NCBI RefSeq assembly: GCF_029946145.1
Contig: NZ_JAQSDY010000017.1
Span: forward strand, 180,634 to 244,633
From: Brevundimonas sp.
Lineage (GTDB): Bacteria; Pseudomonadota; Alphaproteobacteria; Caulobacterales; Caulobacteraceae
Direction: 5' to 3'
DNA length: 64,000 nucleotides
Part shown: positions 18,371 to 30,725 of the stretch, in pieces
How the letters are laid out: each line of letters begins with the position of its first letter
Numbering within the stretch: position 1 is the first letter of the stretch
The notes under the pieces: model-generated
The model's database searches: none
Told to the model about the DNA's origin: nothing
What the model saw: only the letters and a program-made list of their open reading frames with translations
Position numbers and translations under genes: made by a program

Positions 18371-19212
18371 TGCAGGCGATGGAGACTCCGATGCCCAAGC
18401 TGGAAGTCGTGGCCGCGCGCAATGAGCCATGGGCGTTGCTGCGCGCCGCCGCCGAGGACACCGTGCGCGCCGAGCCGCATCTGGCCTCGCAACTGAACGC
18501 GGTGATCCTGTCGCATAACGACCTGGCCTCGGCTCTCAGCTTCCAGATCGCGCGCAAGCTGGGCGACAGCGAGCTGGGCGCGATGTCGGTGCGCGAGATC
18601 TGCCGCGACGCCTTCGACGGCGATCCCGCGATCGTCGCCTCCGCCGAGGCCGACCTGCAGGCGGTGGCCGAGCGTGATCCGGCGATCAAGACGCTGTTGC
18701 AGCCGTTCCTCTACTTCAAGGGCTTCCAGGCGCTGCAGGCGCACCGGGTGGCGCACTGGCTCTGGGGGCAGGGGCGCGAAGCGCTGGCCTTCCACTTCCA
18801 GAGCCGGATTTCCGAGCTGTTCCAGGTCGACATCCACCCGGCGGCGCGGATGGGCTCGGGCCTGTTTCTCGACCACGGCACCGGAATCGTCATCGGCGAG
18901 ACCGCCGTGGTGGGAGACGAGGTGTCGATGCTGCACGCCGTCACCCTGGGCGGCACCGGCGCCGAGCGCGGTGATCGTCATCCCAAGATCGGCAAGGGCG
19001 TCCTGCTGGGCGCGGGCGCGAAGGTGCTGGGCAACATCACCGTCGGCGACTACGCCAAGGTGGCCTCCGGCTCGGTGGTGCTGAAGGACGTGCCGGCCGG
19101 ATGCACGGTCGCGGGCGTGCCCGCGCGGCTGGTCAACTGCCCCACCGGGGCGACGCCGGCGCGGACCATGGACCATACGCTGGCCGACATCGTCTACGAC
19201 TTCGTCATCTGA
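18367..19212 (+). CDS. cysE: Serine O-acetyltransferase
   Basis: 281 residues from the first of two adjacent ATGs at 18367, which overlaps the Nudix stop. It makes O-acetylserine for cysteine synthesis. The N-terminal SATase helical domain (residues ~20-135, with ALSFQIARKL and KGFQALQAHRVAHWLW) precedes the left-handed beta-helix with hexapeptide repeats (DIHPAARMGSGLFLDHGTG, VIGETAVVGDEVSMLHAVTLGG, HPKIGKGVLLGAGAKVLGN). Both the catalytic Asp/His region and the C-terminal tail are present. Confidence 0.95.
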   Translation: MMQAMETPMPKLEVVAARNEPWALLRAAAEDTVRAEPHLASQLNAVILSHNDLASALSFQIARKLGDSELGAMSVREICRDAFDGDPAIVASAEADLQAVAERDPAIKTLLQPFLYFKGFQALQAHRVAHWLWGQGREALAFHFQSRISELFQVDIHPAARMGSGLFLDHGTGIVIGETAVVGDEVSMLHAVTLGGTGAERGDRHPKIGKGVLLGAGAKVLGNITVGDYAKVASGSVVLKDVPAGCTVAGVPARLVNCPTGATPARTMDHTLADIVYDFVI

Positions 19213-19215
19213 CAC

Positions 19216-19382
19216 GTCTCCTCCCCACGTCGTGGGGAGGTGGCGCGGCGCGCCTTCGCGCCGTGACGGAGGGGGCGACGCCAGCGGGGCCGGTGGATCG
19301 CCGATTCCCGTCATCGAGTCGCCCCCTCCGTCTCGTCGGCTTCGCCTCCGATCCACCTCCCCATCTGCGATGGGGAGGAGAC
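19216..19382. repeat. Palindromic repeat related to family A (copy A4)
   Basis: Inverted arms at 19216-19243 and about 19353-19382 built around CTCCTCCCCA and TGGGGAGGTGG, with GACGGAGGGGG / CCCCCTCCGTC inside. It is a variant of family A, with CTCCTCCCC replacing CTTCTCCCC. It lies downstream of cysE, before the DUF3126 gene. Confidence 0.8.
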
Positions 19383-19454
19383 AGCAATCCGGGGTTTCCC
19401 TGCCGGGCGGGTTTCTCTAGGGTCCGCGGCTTCACGAGACCACCGAGGCCGACC

Positions 19455-19667
19455 ATGAACACCGCCGACATGAAGCGCGTCGAGACGCACCTGAAGCGCA
19501 CCTTCAACACGGGCGGCATCATCCTGAAGCCGCGCGGCAAGCCCAATGACTCGTGCGAAGTCTATGTCGGCGACGAGTTCATCGGCGTCGTCTTCGAGGA
19601 CGAGGACGAGGCCGGCAGCTTCATGTTCGAGATGGCGATTCTGGCCGAAGACCTGCCGCAGGACTGA
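19455..19667 (+). CDS. DUF3126 family protein
   Basis: 70 residues from ATG 19455. The sequence (KRVETHLKRTFNT, IILKPRGKPNDSCEVYVGDE, FIGVVFEDEDEAGSFMFEMA) matches the small DUF3126 family, which is largely restricted to alphaproteobacteria. No function is known. It is followed by a bidirectional hairpin terminator shared with the converging H1-like gene. Confidence 0.9.
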   Translation: MNTADMKRVETHLKRTFNTGGIILKPRGKPNDSCEVYVGDEFIGVVFEDEDEAGSFMFEMAILAEDLPQD

Positions 19668-19693
19668 GTTTTCCGGCGCAGGCCGGGCACGAA

Positions 19694-19725
19694 AAAGCGC
19701 CGGTGGAGCGATCCGCCGGCGCTTT
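19694..19725. terminator. Bidirectional intrinsic terminator
   Basis: A 10-bp perfect stem (AAAGCGCCGG / CCGGCGCTTT) with a 12-nt loop sits between converging genes. Read on the minus strand it is followed by a run of five T. It can end both the DUF3126 and the H1-like transcripts. Confidence 0.8.
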
Positions 19726-19744
19726 GTCGTTCAGGCGTCGGCGG

Positions 19745-20293
19745 CTACTTCTTGCCGAAGATCGCGTCGAGCAGGCCGGACAGGAAGCCCTTGCTCTCGG
19801 CAGGCTTGGGAGCGGCCGGTTTCGGAGCCGCAGCCGGAGCGGCGGCGACGGGCCTGGGAGTGGGTGCGGCGGTGGCGGCGGCCGGCTTCGGCGCGGCGGC
19901 CGGAGCGGCCGCCGGTTTCGCGGCGACGGGCTTCGGCGCGGCAACCGGTTTGGCGGCGGGCTTCTTCGCTGCGGGTTTGGCGGCGGCTTTCGGCGCGGCC
20001 TTCACAGCCGGTTTCGCGGCGGCCTTCTTCACGGCGGGCTTCTTGACCGCGGCGGGCTTGGGCGCAGCGGCCCTGGCCGGAGCGACCGTCTTCGTCGCGG
20101 GCTTCTTGACCGCGGCGGCCTTCGGCGCAGCCTTCACGGCCGGCTTGACGGCAGCCTTGGGCGCAGCGGCCTTGGCGGCGGGTTTCGCAGCGGCTTTCGG
20201 CGCGGCGCTCGACTTTGTCGCCGGTTTCGGCTTGGAAGCGGCCACGGCCGCCTTCGGTTTGGCGGTACTCGGCTTGGATGGTGCTTTAGCCAT
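19745..20293 (-). CDS. Histone H1-like Ala/Lys/Pro-rich protein
   Basis: 182 residues composed almost entirely of AAPKA, KPAAK and VKKPA-like repeats, as in bacterial H1-like nucleoid proteins. The last 14 residues differ sharply (ESKGFLSGLLDAIFGKK) and form a short amphipathic, possibly membrane- or protein-docking, helix. DNA binding through the Lys-rich tail is inferred from composition only. The minus strand is chosen because the lysines, the ATG and the downstream terminator fit it; the plus-strand reading is Ala/Gly junk. Confidence 0.75.
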   Translation of the reverse strand: MAKAPSKPSTAKPKAAVAASKPKPATKSSAAPKAAAKPAAKAAAPKAAVKPAVKAAPKAAAVKKPATKTVAPARAAAPKPAAVKKPAVKKAAAKPAVKAAPKAAAKPAAKKPAAKPVAAPKPVAAKPAAAPAAAPKPAAATAAPTPRPVAAAPAAAPKPAAPKPAESKGFLSGLLDAIFGKK

Positions 20294-20387
20294 GGATTCC
20301 CCGACCCCTCGGTTTAGTTGGTTGATGCTGGCGCAGGAGAGCGCGCCAGCGCGCGTCTCGATTCGTTATGATACCGGTGTTTGAGAA

Positions 20388-21257
20388 ATGTCCGAGTCCG
20401 CAGTTCAAATAATCGCCAGAGGCCCGCGTAGCGTCGCCGAAGCCGCCGCCGCATCGCTGGATTCCGATCCCTTGCTGGAAGGCGCCACCTATTCGATCCT
20501 CGAGGAAGACGAGGACCGCAGCATATGGCGGATCGACGCCTTTCCGAATGATGAAGATGACGCGCGCGGCATCGAGGCCCGACTGAAGGCGCACGACGGC
20601 CTGAGCGTCGTGGTCGAGAAGCTGGCCGACGCCGACTGGCTGGCCATGTCCCTGTCGGGCCTTCCGCCCGTGCGGGCGGGACGGTTCTTCGTCTATGGCG
20701 CCCACGACCAGGGCATTGTGCCGAGCAACACCGTCAATCTGAAGATCGACGCCGGCGCGGCCTTCGGCACCGGCCACCACGGCACGACGGTGGGCTGTCT
20801 GGTCGCCTTCGACGAGCTGTTGAAGCGCGAGCGGTTCGAGCGGGTCCTGGACGTGGGTTGCGGCACGGGCGTTCTGGCCATCGCGGCGGCGAAAACGGGA
20901 TCGAAGGTCGCAGTCGGCACCGACATCGACCAGCCGTCCGTGCGCATCGCCAACGAGAACGCGAAACTGAACCAGGCCAACGCCCGCTTCGTCCACGCCT
21001 TCGGCCTCAACGACCGCAAGGTGCGGGGGCAGGGGCCCTACGATCTGGTGTTCGCCAACATCCTGGCCCCGCCTCTGGTTTCGCTGTCGCAGGACATCAA
21101 GGAAGCGCTGAGCCTCGGCGGCGTCGCCATCCTTTCGGGCCTGTTGCGGACCCAGGAGCGGCGCGTGTCGGCGGCCTATCTGTCGCGCGGCTTCATTCTG
21201 GAACGGCGCATCCATAGAGACGCGTGGAGCGCCCTGGTTCTGAGGCGGGTGGGTTAA
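20388..21257 (+). CDS. prmA: Ribosomal protein L11 methyltransferase
   Basis: 289 residues. It is an AdoMet-dependent methyltransferase that trimethylates L11. The PrmA-specific N-terminal segment is followed by [15 protein letters not shown], motif [17 protein letters not shown], acidic loop [10 protein letters not shown], and FANILAPPL in place of NPPY. It diverges from the H1-like gene over 94 bp. Confidence 0.94.
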   Translation: MSESAVQIIARGPRSVAEAAAASLDSDPLLEGATYSILEEDEDRSIWRIDAFPNDEDDARGIEARLKAHDGLSVVVEKLADADWLAMSLSGLPPVRAGRFFVYGAHDQGIVPSNTVNLKIDAGAAFGTGHHGTTVGCLVAFDELLKRERFERVLDVGCGTGVLAIAAAKTGSKVAVGTDIDQPSVRIANENAKLNQANARFVHAFGLNDRKVRGQGPYDLVFANILAPPLVSLSQDIKEALSLGGVAILSGLLRTQERRVSAAYLSRGFILERRIHRDAWSALVLRRVG

Positions 21258-21310
21258 CGGGAACGGAGGCGAAGCGCAGCCGTTCCGGCAGTTCATTGGA
21301 GGACTGCCTT

Positions 21311-21811
21311 GTGACCCATTACGATCCGAACGACCCCAACAGCGTACCCCCCGGCACGCCGGTCTATACCGAGACCGTGACGACCACCGCGCCCGTCTCT
21401 ACCGAAACCGTGGAGACCACGGTGGTTCGTGAGTCCAACAACACCGGCTGGTGGATCGCCGGCATCCTCGGCGGGCTCGTCATCATCGCCGTGCTGTTCA
21501 TCCTGTTCGCGCGTGGCGGAGAGCCGCAGACGGACGAGGCCTTGCTGCAGGCCCAGGCCGATGCGGCGGCCGCCCAGGCCCAGGCCGATTCGGCCCTGAT
21601 CCAGGGCCAGGTCGCGGGCGCGCAAGCGAGCGTCGACATCGCCCGCGCCGACGCCGCCCGCTCGCAGGCCGAGGCGGTCCGCGCCGCCAGCGAGGCCCGC
21701 GCCGCCGAGGCGCGTTCCTCCTCGCCGGTGATCATCGAACGCCAGGTCCAGGCGCCTGCGCCCGCGAACGGCGGCGTCGCCGTGGTCACGCCGACCGCGC
21801 CGCAGAACTAG
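21311..21811 (+). CDS. Single-pass membrane protein with Ala/Gln-rich coiled-coil segment
   Basis: 166 residues from GTG 21311, preceded by GGAGG at a good distance. A Thr/Val-rich N-terminal segment (about residues 1-40) is followed by one transmembrane helix (WWIAGILGGLVIIAVLFILF). The rest is an Ala/Gln/Asp-rich helix with heptad-like spacing (QAQADAAAAQAQADSALIQG) and a short Pro/Ala tail. No family is recognised. It lies 53 bp after prmA and may be cotranscribed. Confidence 0.7.
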   Translation: MTHYDPNDPNSVPPGTPVYTETVTTTAPVSTETVETTVVRESNNTGWWIAGILGGLVIIAVLFILFARGGEPQTDEALLQAQADAAAAQAQADSALIQGQVAGAQASVDIARADAARSQAEAVRAASEARAAEARSSSPVIIERQVQAPAPANGGVAVVTPTAPQN

Positions 21812-21821
21812 AGGCGTCCAA

Positions 21822-21967
21822 ATCCTTCTCCCCTCCGGGGGAGAAGGTGGCGCGCGTAGCGCGACGGATGAGGGGGATGCCCAGGTAAATCGGCTGGTCC
21901 GAGTTTGTCTTCGACCCCCCCCTCATCCGTCCCTTCGGGACACCTTCTCCCCCAAGGGGAGAAGGAT
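21822..21967. repeat. Palindromic repeat family A, copy A5
   Basis: Inverted arms at 21822-21849 and 21940-21967 share CCTTCTCCCC / GGGGAGAAGG and CACCTTCTCCCCC. The inner words CGGATGAGGGGG / CCCCCTCATCCG match other family A copies. It lies between the membrane-protein gene and the M24 aminopeptidase gene. Confidence 0.88.
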
Positions 21968-22013
21968 GGGTTGCCTCTCCCCATCACCGTGGCCGCAGTG
22001 CTATGCCTCGCCC

Positions 22014-23828
22014 ATGCGCCAGTCCTTCGATGAAACCACCGATCCGTCCTTCGGGGCCAAACACCTTCCCCGCGTCCGCGCGAAGATGGCCGAGCAGGGC
22101 CTCGACGGCCTGCTGGTCCCGCACGAGGACGAACACCAGAACGAATATCTGCCCGCCGCCAACGACCGGCTGGCCTGGCTGACCGGCTTCACGGGCTCGG
22201 CCGGCGCGGGCGTGGTCATGAAGGACCGCGCCGCCGTCTTCGCTGACGGGCGCTACACGGTTCAGGTCCGGGCCCAGGTCGATGCGCAGCAGTTCGAGAT
22301 TCTCGACCTCGAGGGCGGCGGCGTGGCCAGCTACCTGGAACGCGCGCCGAAAGGCTCCGTGATCGGCTACGATCCGCGGCTGCACAGTCCCGATGCGCTG
22401 GCGCGGCTGAAGCGGGCCGCGGCGAAGGCCGGCGCCGAGCTGAAAGCGGTCGAACCGAACCCTCTGGATCTGGCCTGGGCCGATGAACGCCCGGGCCAGC
22501 CGACCGCGCCCGTCGTGCCGCACGAGGATCGTTATGCCGGCGAAAGCAGCGCGTCCAAGCGCGCGAGAATCGGCGAGGCGGTGGCGAAGGCCGGAGCCGA
22601 CGCGGCGGTGCTGACGGCGCCCGCCTCGCTGGCCTGGTTGTTCAATATTCGCGGCGGCGACGTGATCCGCACGCCCCTGCCGTTGGGGCAGGCGGTGGTG
22701 AAGGCGGACGGCACGGCCAGGCTGTTCCTCGACCCGCGCAAGGTGACCAATGAGCTGCCCGGCTGGCTGGGCGACGCGGTGACGGTCGAGGCGCCCGAGG
22801 CGCTGGAGGGCGCGCTGGACGCCCTGTCGGGCCGGAAGGTTCTGGTCGATCCGGGCCAGTCCCCGGCCTGGTATTTCGACCGCCTGACGGCCGCCGGCGC
22901 GACCGTGGTGCGCGGCATGGACCCCTGCACCCTGCCGCGCGCGACCAAGAATCCGGTCGAGATCGAGGGGACCCGTCAGGCCCATATCCGCGACGGCGCC
23001 GCCCTGACCCGCTTCCTGCACTGGATCGACACGGTCGGACAGGAGACCCTGCCCGACGAGCGTCAGGTGGCCGAGGCGCTGGAGGGCTTCCGCGAGGCCA
23101 CCGGGGCGCTGAAGGACCTGTCGTTCGACACCATCGCCGGGGCGGGGCCGAACGGCGCCCTGCCGCACTACAAGCCGGTCACCCGCACCATCCGCCGGAT
23201 GGAGAAGGGCAGTCTTCTGCTGGTGGACGGCGGCGGCCAGTATCTGGACGGCACCACGGACGTGACCCGCACGGTCGCCGTGGGCGAGCCGACGGCCGAC
23301 CAGCGGCGCATGTTCACCCTGGTGCTGAAGGGCCATATCGCCATGGCCGTGGTGCGCTTCCCCGCCGGTACGACGGGGCATCAGCTGGACGCCCTGGCGC
23401 GGCTGCCGATGTGGATGGCGGGCCTCGACTACGACCACGGGACCGGCCACGGCGTGGGTTCGTATCTGGGCGTCCACGAGGGGCCGCAGCGCATCGCCAA
23501 GGCGGTCAACACCCAGCCGCTGCTGACCGGCATGATCCTGTCCAACGAGCCCGGCTATTACCGCGAGGGCCACTGGGGCATCCGCATCGAGACCCTGCAG
23601 GTTGTCACGCCGCCCGCGCCCATTCCCGGCGGCGAGCGGCCGATGCACGGCTTCGAGCAGCTGACCCTGGCGCCGCTGGACCGCAAGCTGATCGGCGTCG
23701 CCCTGCTGACCCCGGACGAGCGGGCCTATGTCGACGCCTATCACGCGGAGGTGCTGGCCAAGGTCGGGCCGCTGCTGGACGGGGCAGCGCTGGACTGGCT
23801 GAAGGCGCAGGCGGCCCCCTTGAAATAA
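22014..23828 (+). CDS. Xaa-Pro aminopeptidase (M24B, aminopeptidase P type)
   Basis: 604 residues from ATG 22014; the ATG at 21966 is inside a repeat. It removes N-terminal residues before proline. The length and three-domain build (two creatinase-like N-terminal domains, then a pita-bread catalytic domain) resemble the long eukaryote-like aminopeptidase P. Metal ligands are visible in LVDGGGQYLDGTTDVTRT (two Asp), HGTGHGVG (His), SNEPGYY (Glu) and IRIETL (Glu). Confidence 0.93.
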   Translation: MRQSFDETTDPSFGAKHLPRVRAKMAEQGLDGLLVPHEDEHQNEYLPAANDRLAWLTGFTGSAGAGVVMKDRAAVFADGRYTVQVRAQVDAQQFEILDLEGGGVASYLERAPKGSVIGYDPRLHSPDALARLKRAAAKAGAELKAVEPNPLDLAWADERPGQPTAPVVPHEDRYAGESSASKRARIGEAVAKAGADAAVLTAPASLAWLFNIRGGDVIRTPLPLGQAVVKADGTARLFLDPRKVTNELPGWLGDAVTVEAPEALEGALDALSGRKVLVDPGQSPAWYFDRLTAAGATVVRGMDPCTLPRATKNPVEIEGTRQAHIRDGAALTRFLHWIDTVGQETLPDERQVAEALEGFREATGALKDLSFDTIAGAGPNGALPHYKPVTRTIRRMEKGSLLLVDGGGQYLDGTTDVTRTVAVGEPTADQRRMFTLVLKGHIAMAVVRFPAGTTGHQLDALARLPMWMAGLDYDHGTGHGVGSYLGVHEGPQRIAKAVNTQPLLTGMILSNEPGYYREGHWGIRIETLQVVTPPAPIPGGERPMHGFEQLTLAPLDRKLIGVALLTPDERAYVDAYHAEVLAKVGPLLDGAALDWLKAQAAPLK

Positions 23829-23900
23829 GGCCGAACGGCGCCCATATGCGTCGGGTCGGCGGATGCGTCGCCGGCCCCCCACATTTCAAGGAGAGCGCTC

Positions 23901-24886
<986 letters not shown>

Positions 24887-24890
<4 letters not shown>

Positions 24891-26137
24891 GCTAAACCGC
24901 TGGTCGGAGCCGGGCCCGGCGCCGGCGCGCGCCGGGCCGCCAGGCTGGCGTGGGTGGCGCCGGCCAGGCCGGCCAGACCGAGATATTCCGGCCCTGACAG
25001 ACCATGGATGATCACCGAGCGGGTGACGCGCCGCGCATTGGTGATCGCCCGTTCGGCCCAGACCGAGAACTCATTCGGTTCCAGCGGATGCTGGCCGGCC
25101 TCGAAGGCCACGCCCTGAAGGCGAACGCCGCGCAGATCTTCGGGCGTGCGGCCGGGCGCGTCGCGCAGCTTGCCGACCACGATCACGCAGAACGGCTTGA
25201 TCAGCACGGTCACGGCGGCCAGGGCGCTGCCGGGCACGCCCTCGATGTCGTTGATCTCGCAGATCAGACCCTTTTCGACACCCCGCGTCGCCTCCTTGAA
25301 GCGGGCGATCAGCGGGCCTCGTCCGCGCTGACTGGACAGGGTCGTATAGGAGACCGGCAGAAAGAGGGTCGGCTGTTTGGCGTTGCCCTGCTCCGACTGC
25401 AGGCGGCTGACGCCCCGCGCGATCGTGGCGAGGTCGACCTTCTCGATGTCGGCGGTGGTCAGGTTCCGCAGTTCCTGGGTGTTGAGCTCGATCTCGCCGG
25501 GCATCATCAGGACGCGGCGGACGATGCGGAAGCCGATCTGGGCGAAGGTCTTCAGCTCGAACACCGGCTCCAGATGGCAGGACACCCGCAGGGTCCGTCC
25601 ATCCGCCGCGACGAAGGGGTTCCAGGGCGTGGGGAGGTTGTCCGACTCCGGCAGGACGACAGGCGGTTCGGTCCTGGCGGCCGCGATGGCGTGGGCCCGG
25701 TCGATCTCGGCGGCGAAGATGCGGCCGCCGCTCAGGCTGGTGACCTCCAGAACATCGGCGGCCTCGGGCGCGGCGCCGCCAAGGAAATGGCTCAACAGCT
25801 CGCGCAGATATAGCAGGCAGGAGACCTGGGCGTTGAACTTGCCCAGCCCGGGCTGGACCACGAGGTAGTCGGTCGGGGACACCCTCTGAAAGAAGCCGCC
25901 GCCCTCGAGGTGGCGGGTCAGCGAGCGTTCAACGTGGTCGTAGATCTGTTCCTGACGGACTTCCCATTTGTCGCCGAGCCGCTCGGCGATGGCGTCCAGG
26001 CCGATCAGATTGATGCGGCCTTCCTCAAGCATGCCCGAGGCCTGAAAGCGTTCGAGCGTGGGTCCGAGCTCATGGGTGGAGAAGCGCTCGACGCTCGCGC
26101 GGGCCTCCAGCCCGTCGGCGACAAGGGTACTGGCCAT
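24887..26137 (-). CDS. Unknown protein, possibly with degenerate GGDEF- and EAL-like domains
   Basis: 416 residues, no confident family. Residues ~30-110 have the rhythm of a GGDEF domain ([17 protein letters not shown], a helix, then [16 protein letters not shown]) with SPTDY where GGDEF would be, so no cyclase activity is expected. The second half ([18 protein letters not shown] ... [13 protein letters not shown]) resembles a degraded EAL-like barrel. This reading is a weak inference. Signal peptide and membrane helices are absent, so it should be cytoplasmic. The C-terminus is Ala/Pro-rich. Confidence 0.7.
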
Positions 26138-26194
26138 GAAGCCATTGAAACCAGTTTCGGTGATTTATTGATTAAGGTTGTGCGGAGGCTCCGC

Positions 26195-26569
26195 TCAAAT
26201 CTTCTGCTTCGCCGCCCGTTCATGGTTTTCCCGCGCCTTAACCTTGGCCATTCTAGAAATCAGTTCGTACGGAAGCGGACGATCCTTGGGAAACTGGACC
26301 GCCGATTTCGAAACGGCGTACGCCGAGAGCTCGTCCCTGAACCCTTCGAAGAACGGCGGCGGACAGGACAGGCTGTAGTGGTTGGTGAAGGCGGAGATAT
26401 AGAAAATCCAGCCGTCGGCCTTGTACGCAGGCAGCTGGTAGCTGATCACCGCCTCCGCCTCCGGCACGGCGGACAGGATGGCGGCCTGCATCTTCAGCAA
26501 CACGGCGCGCTCTTCCTCGGACCGGGTGGCGAGATAGTCCTCGACAGTGCGGAAATCGGTCTTCGCCAT
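26195..26569 (-). CDS. DUF1801 / YdhG-like small protein
   Basis: 124 residues. FRTVEDYLATRSEEERAVL, EAEAVISYQLPAYKADGW, ISAFTNHYSLSCPP and VQFPKDRPLPYELI match the DUF1801 group (related to the iron chaperone frataxin-like YdhG). The molecular role is not established. An AT-rich palindrome lies 17 bp upstream of its ATG. Confidence 0.82.
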   Translation of the reverse strand: MAKTDFRTVEDYLATRSEEERAVLLKMQAAILSAVPEAEAVISYQLPAYKADGWIFYISAFTNHYSLSCPPPFFEGFRDELSAYAVSKSAVQFPKDRPLPYELISRMAKVKARENHERAAKQKI

Positions 26570-26585
26570 GTCGGCCCCGGAATCT

Positions 26586-26609
26586 TTATTTAACCGAAAT
26601 GTTAAATAA
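26586..26609. promoter_or_regulatory. AT-rich palindrome, operator candidate
   Basis: A perfect 9-bp inverted repeat TTATTTAAC / GTTAAATAA with a 6-bp spacer, between the ligA stop (26633) and the DUF1801 start (26569), both minus strand. It stands out against the GC-rich surroundings. It could be an operator for the DUF1801 gene or, less likely, a weak terminator for ligA. Confidence 0.5.
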
Positions 26610-26632
26610 CGCCATTCGAAGCGGCGATCAAG

Positions 26633-29002
<2,370 letters not shown>

Positions 29003-29131
29003 CTAGCATCGCCTCCGCGCGGCTTTCGAGAGGCGACGGTCGATTGCGGCCGAACGGTCCGGCATGACGGCGAGTTAATCTGACAGCGCCGCCGCGCCCC
29101 GCTAGCGTCTCGCCGATTCCAAGGAGCCCCC

Positions 29132-30112
29132 ATGCTGCACGTCCGCCTTCTCGCCCTGTCGACCGCCCTCGGGGGCGCCCTGATGCTTTCGGCCTGCGGC
29201 GGGGCATTGGGAACGGGCGAAACCGCGCCGCCCGTGGTGGCCGCGCCGGCGCCCTCGGTCATGCATACCCGGCTGCTGGAGGACGTCCGCATCCTGGCCG
29301 CTGACGACATGCAGGGGCGCGATACAGGCGCGCCGGGCGGCGAGATGGCGCGCAACTACATCGTCGGCCGGCTGGACAGCCTGGGCGTCGTGGCCCCGCC
29401 GATGGGCCGGCTGCAGCCGTGGGAAATGCAGGGCCGCACCCGGGCGGGACCGAAGACGTACAACGGCGTCAACGTCATCGGCCTGATCCCCGGGACGCGC
29501 GTCACGGACCGCTACATCGTCGTCACGGCCCACTACGACCACGTCGGGACGAACGCCGAGGGTCAGGTCTTCAACGGCGCCGACGATAACGCCTCCGGCG
29601 TCGCCACCATGCTGGCCCTGGCGGCGGAGCTGAAGCGCCAGGCCCCGGAGCACAGCGTGCTGATCGTCGCCCTGGACGGCGAGGAGCATGGCCTGCTGGG
29701 AGCGAAGCATTTCGTCGAGGCCCCGCCGGTGCCCTTGGCCTCCATCGCCATGAACCTGAATTTCGACATGACCGCCCGCGCCGAAACGGACGGCAAGCTG
29801 TGGGTCACGGGCACCTGGCAGCACCCGAATTTCCGCCCGATTCTGGAAACCCTTCCCGCCAATGGCGCCGTCGCCCTGGCGTTCGGAAAGGACACGCCGC
29901 AGGACACGGGCGAGGACAACTGGGTCGAGTCGTCGGACCACGCGGCCTTCCACAGGGCGCAGGTGCCGTTCCTTTATCTGGGCGTGAACTATCACCCCGA
30001 CTATCACCGCCCGTCGGACGATCTCGAGCGTATCACGCCCTCGGTCTTCATCAGCGCGACCGAGCTTTCGATCGCCTCGTTCCGGGCCCTGGACGCAGCG
30101 CTGGACCGATAG
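29132..30112 (+). CDS. M28 family metallopeptidase, lipoprotein
   Basis: 326 residues with AAGGAGCC before the ATG. The signal peptide ends in a lipobox LSAC (Cys near residue 22), so it is probably envelope-anchored. The M28 zinc ligands and catalytic residues are visible: VTAHYDHVG, NGADDNASGVA, LDGEEHG, NLNFDMTA and SSDHAAFHRAQVPF. Aminopeptidase or related activity is expected. Confidence 0.93.
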   Translation: MLHVRLLALSTALGGALMLSACGGALGTGETAPPVVAAPAPSVMHTRLLEDVRILAADDMQGRDTGAPGGEMARNYIVGRLDSLGVVAPPMGRLQPWEMQGRTRAGPKTYNGVNVIGLIPGTRVTDRYIVVTAHYDHVGTNAEGQVFNGADDNASGVATMLALAAELKRQAPEHSVLIVALDGEEHGLLGAKHFVEAPPVPLASIAMNLNFDMTARAETDGKLWVTGTWQHPNFRPILETLPANGAVALAFGKDTPQDTGEDNWVESSDHAAFHRAQVPFLYLGVNYHPDYHRPSDDLERITPSVFISATELSIASFRALDAALDR

Positions 30113-30161
30113 GGCTCGACACTGACCGAAACGCGTGCTCGGCTCGGCGCCGGAGGATCCC

Positions 30162-30722
30162 ATGCGCATCAGAACTCTCGCCGCCGTCTTCGCCGTGCTC
30201 GCCGTCACCGCCTGCGACCGGCCCGCCGAGCCGGCCGGCGCGCCGGCGGTTCCGGCTCCGGCCGCCAGCGCGTCCAGCTACGCCGTGACATCCGACGTTT
30301 CGGGCTACTACATGCCCGCCAGCGAGGTGCGGATCGGCAAATGGGCCTTCGACCACATCTTCGTCGGCCAGGCGTTCGAGTTCGAGGCCTGGAAGGGCGC
30401 CGACTCCGGGACGACCTTCGCCCCGGTCATGCTGCAGTTCAACGACGCCACCAGTCCGATGGTCGAGACCGAGCTGGGCGAGGCCCGCAGCGTGACCGCC
30501 CGGGTGCTGCCGACGCGATACGCCGTCTCCGACGACCGGATCGAGTTCGAGGGAACCTCGACCGAACTGGGCCCCGTGCGCTTCGAAGGCCGGATCAATC
30601 AGGGCGCCCTGGCGACCTCGCGGCGCAATCTCGGCGACGAGGGCGTCGTCGTGACCGGAACCCTGACCGCCGGGGGCCAGACCGTGCGCGACCTGCGTCT
30701 GCGCTGGTGGATGGGCGACTGA
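30162..30722 (+). CDS. Lipoprotein of unknown function
   Basis: 186 residues from ATG 30162, preceded by GGAGGA. The N-terminus MRIRTLAAVFAVLAVTAC is a lipoprotein signal. The mature part is a compact beta-rich domain (GYYMPASEVRIGKWAFDHIF, FEAWKGADSG, RINQGALATSRRNLG, VVTGTLTAGGQTV). I recognise no family. It follows the M28 lipoprotein by 49 bp and may be cotranscribed. Confidence 0.8.
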   Translation: MRIRTLAAVFAVLAVTACDRPAEPAGAPAVPAPAASASSYAVTSDVSGYYMPASEVRIGKWAFDHIFVGQAFEFEAWKGADSGTTFAPVMLQFNDATSPMVETELGEARSVTARVLPTRYAVSDDRIEFEGTSTELGPVRFEGRINQGALATSRRNLGDEGVVVTGTLTAGGQTVRDLRLRWWMGD

Positions 30723-30725
30723 GCC

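Noticed and set aside
19752..20384. Ala/Gly/Phe-rich open frame on the plus strand
   Set aside because: Shadow of the Lys/Ala/Pro repeat gene, which has the better start, composition and a terminator on its own strand.
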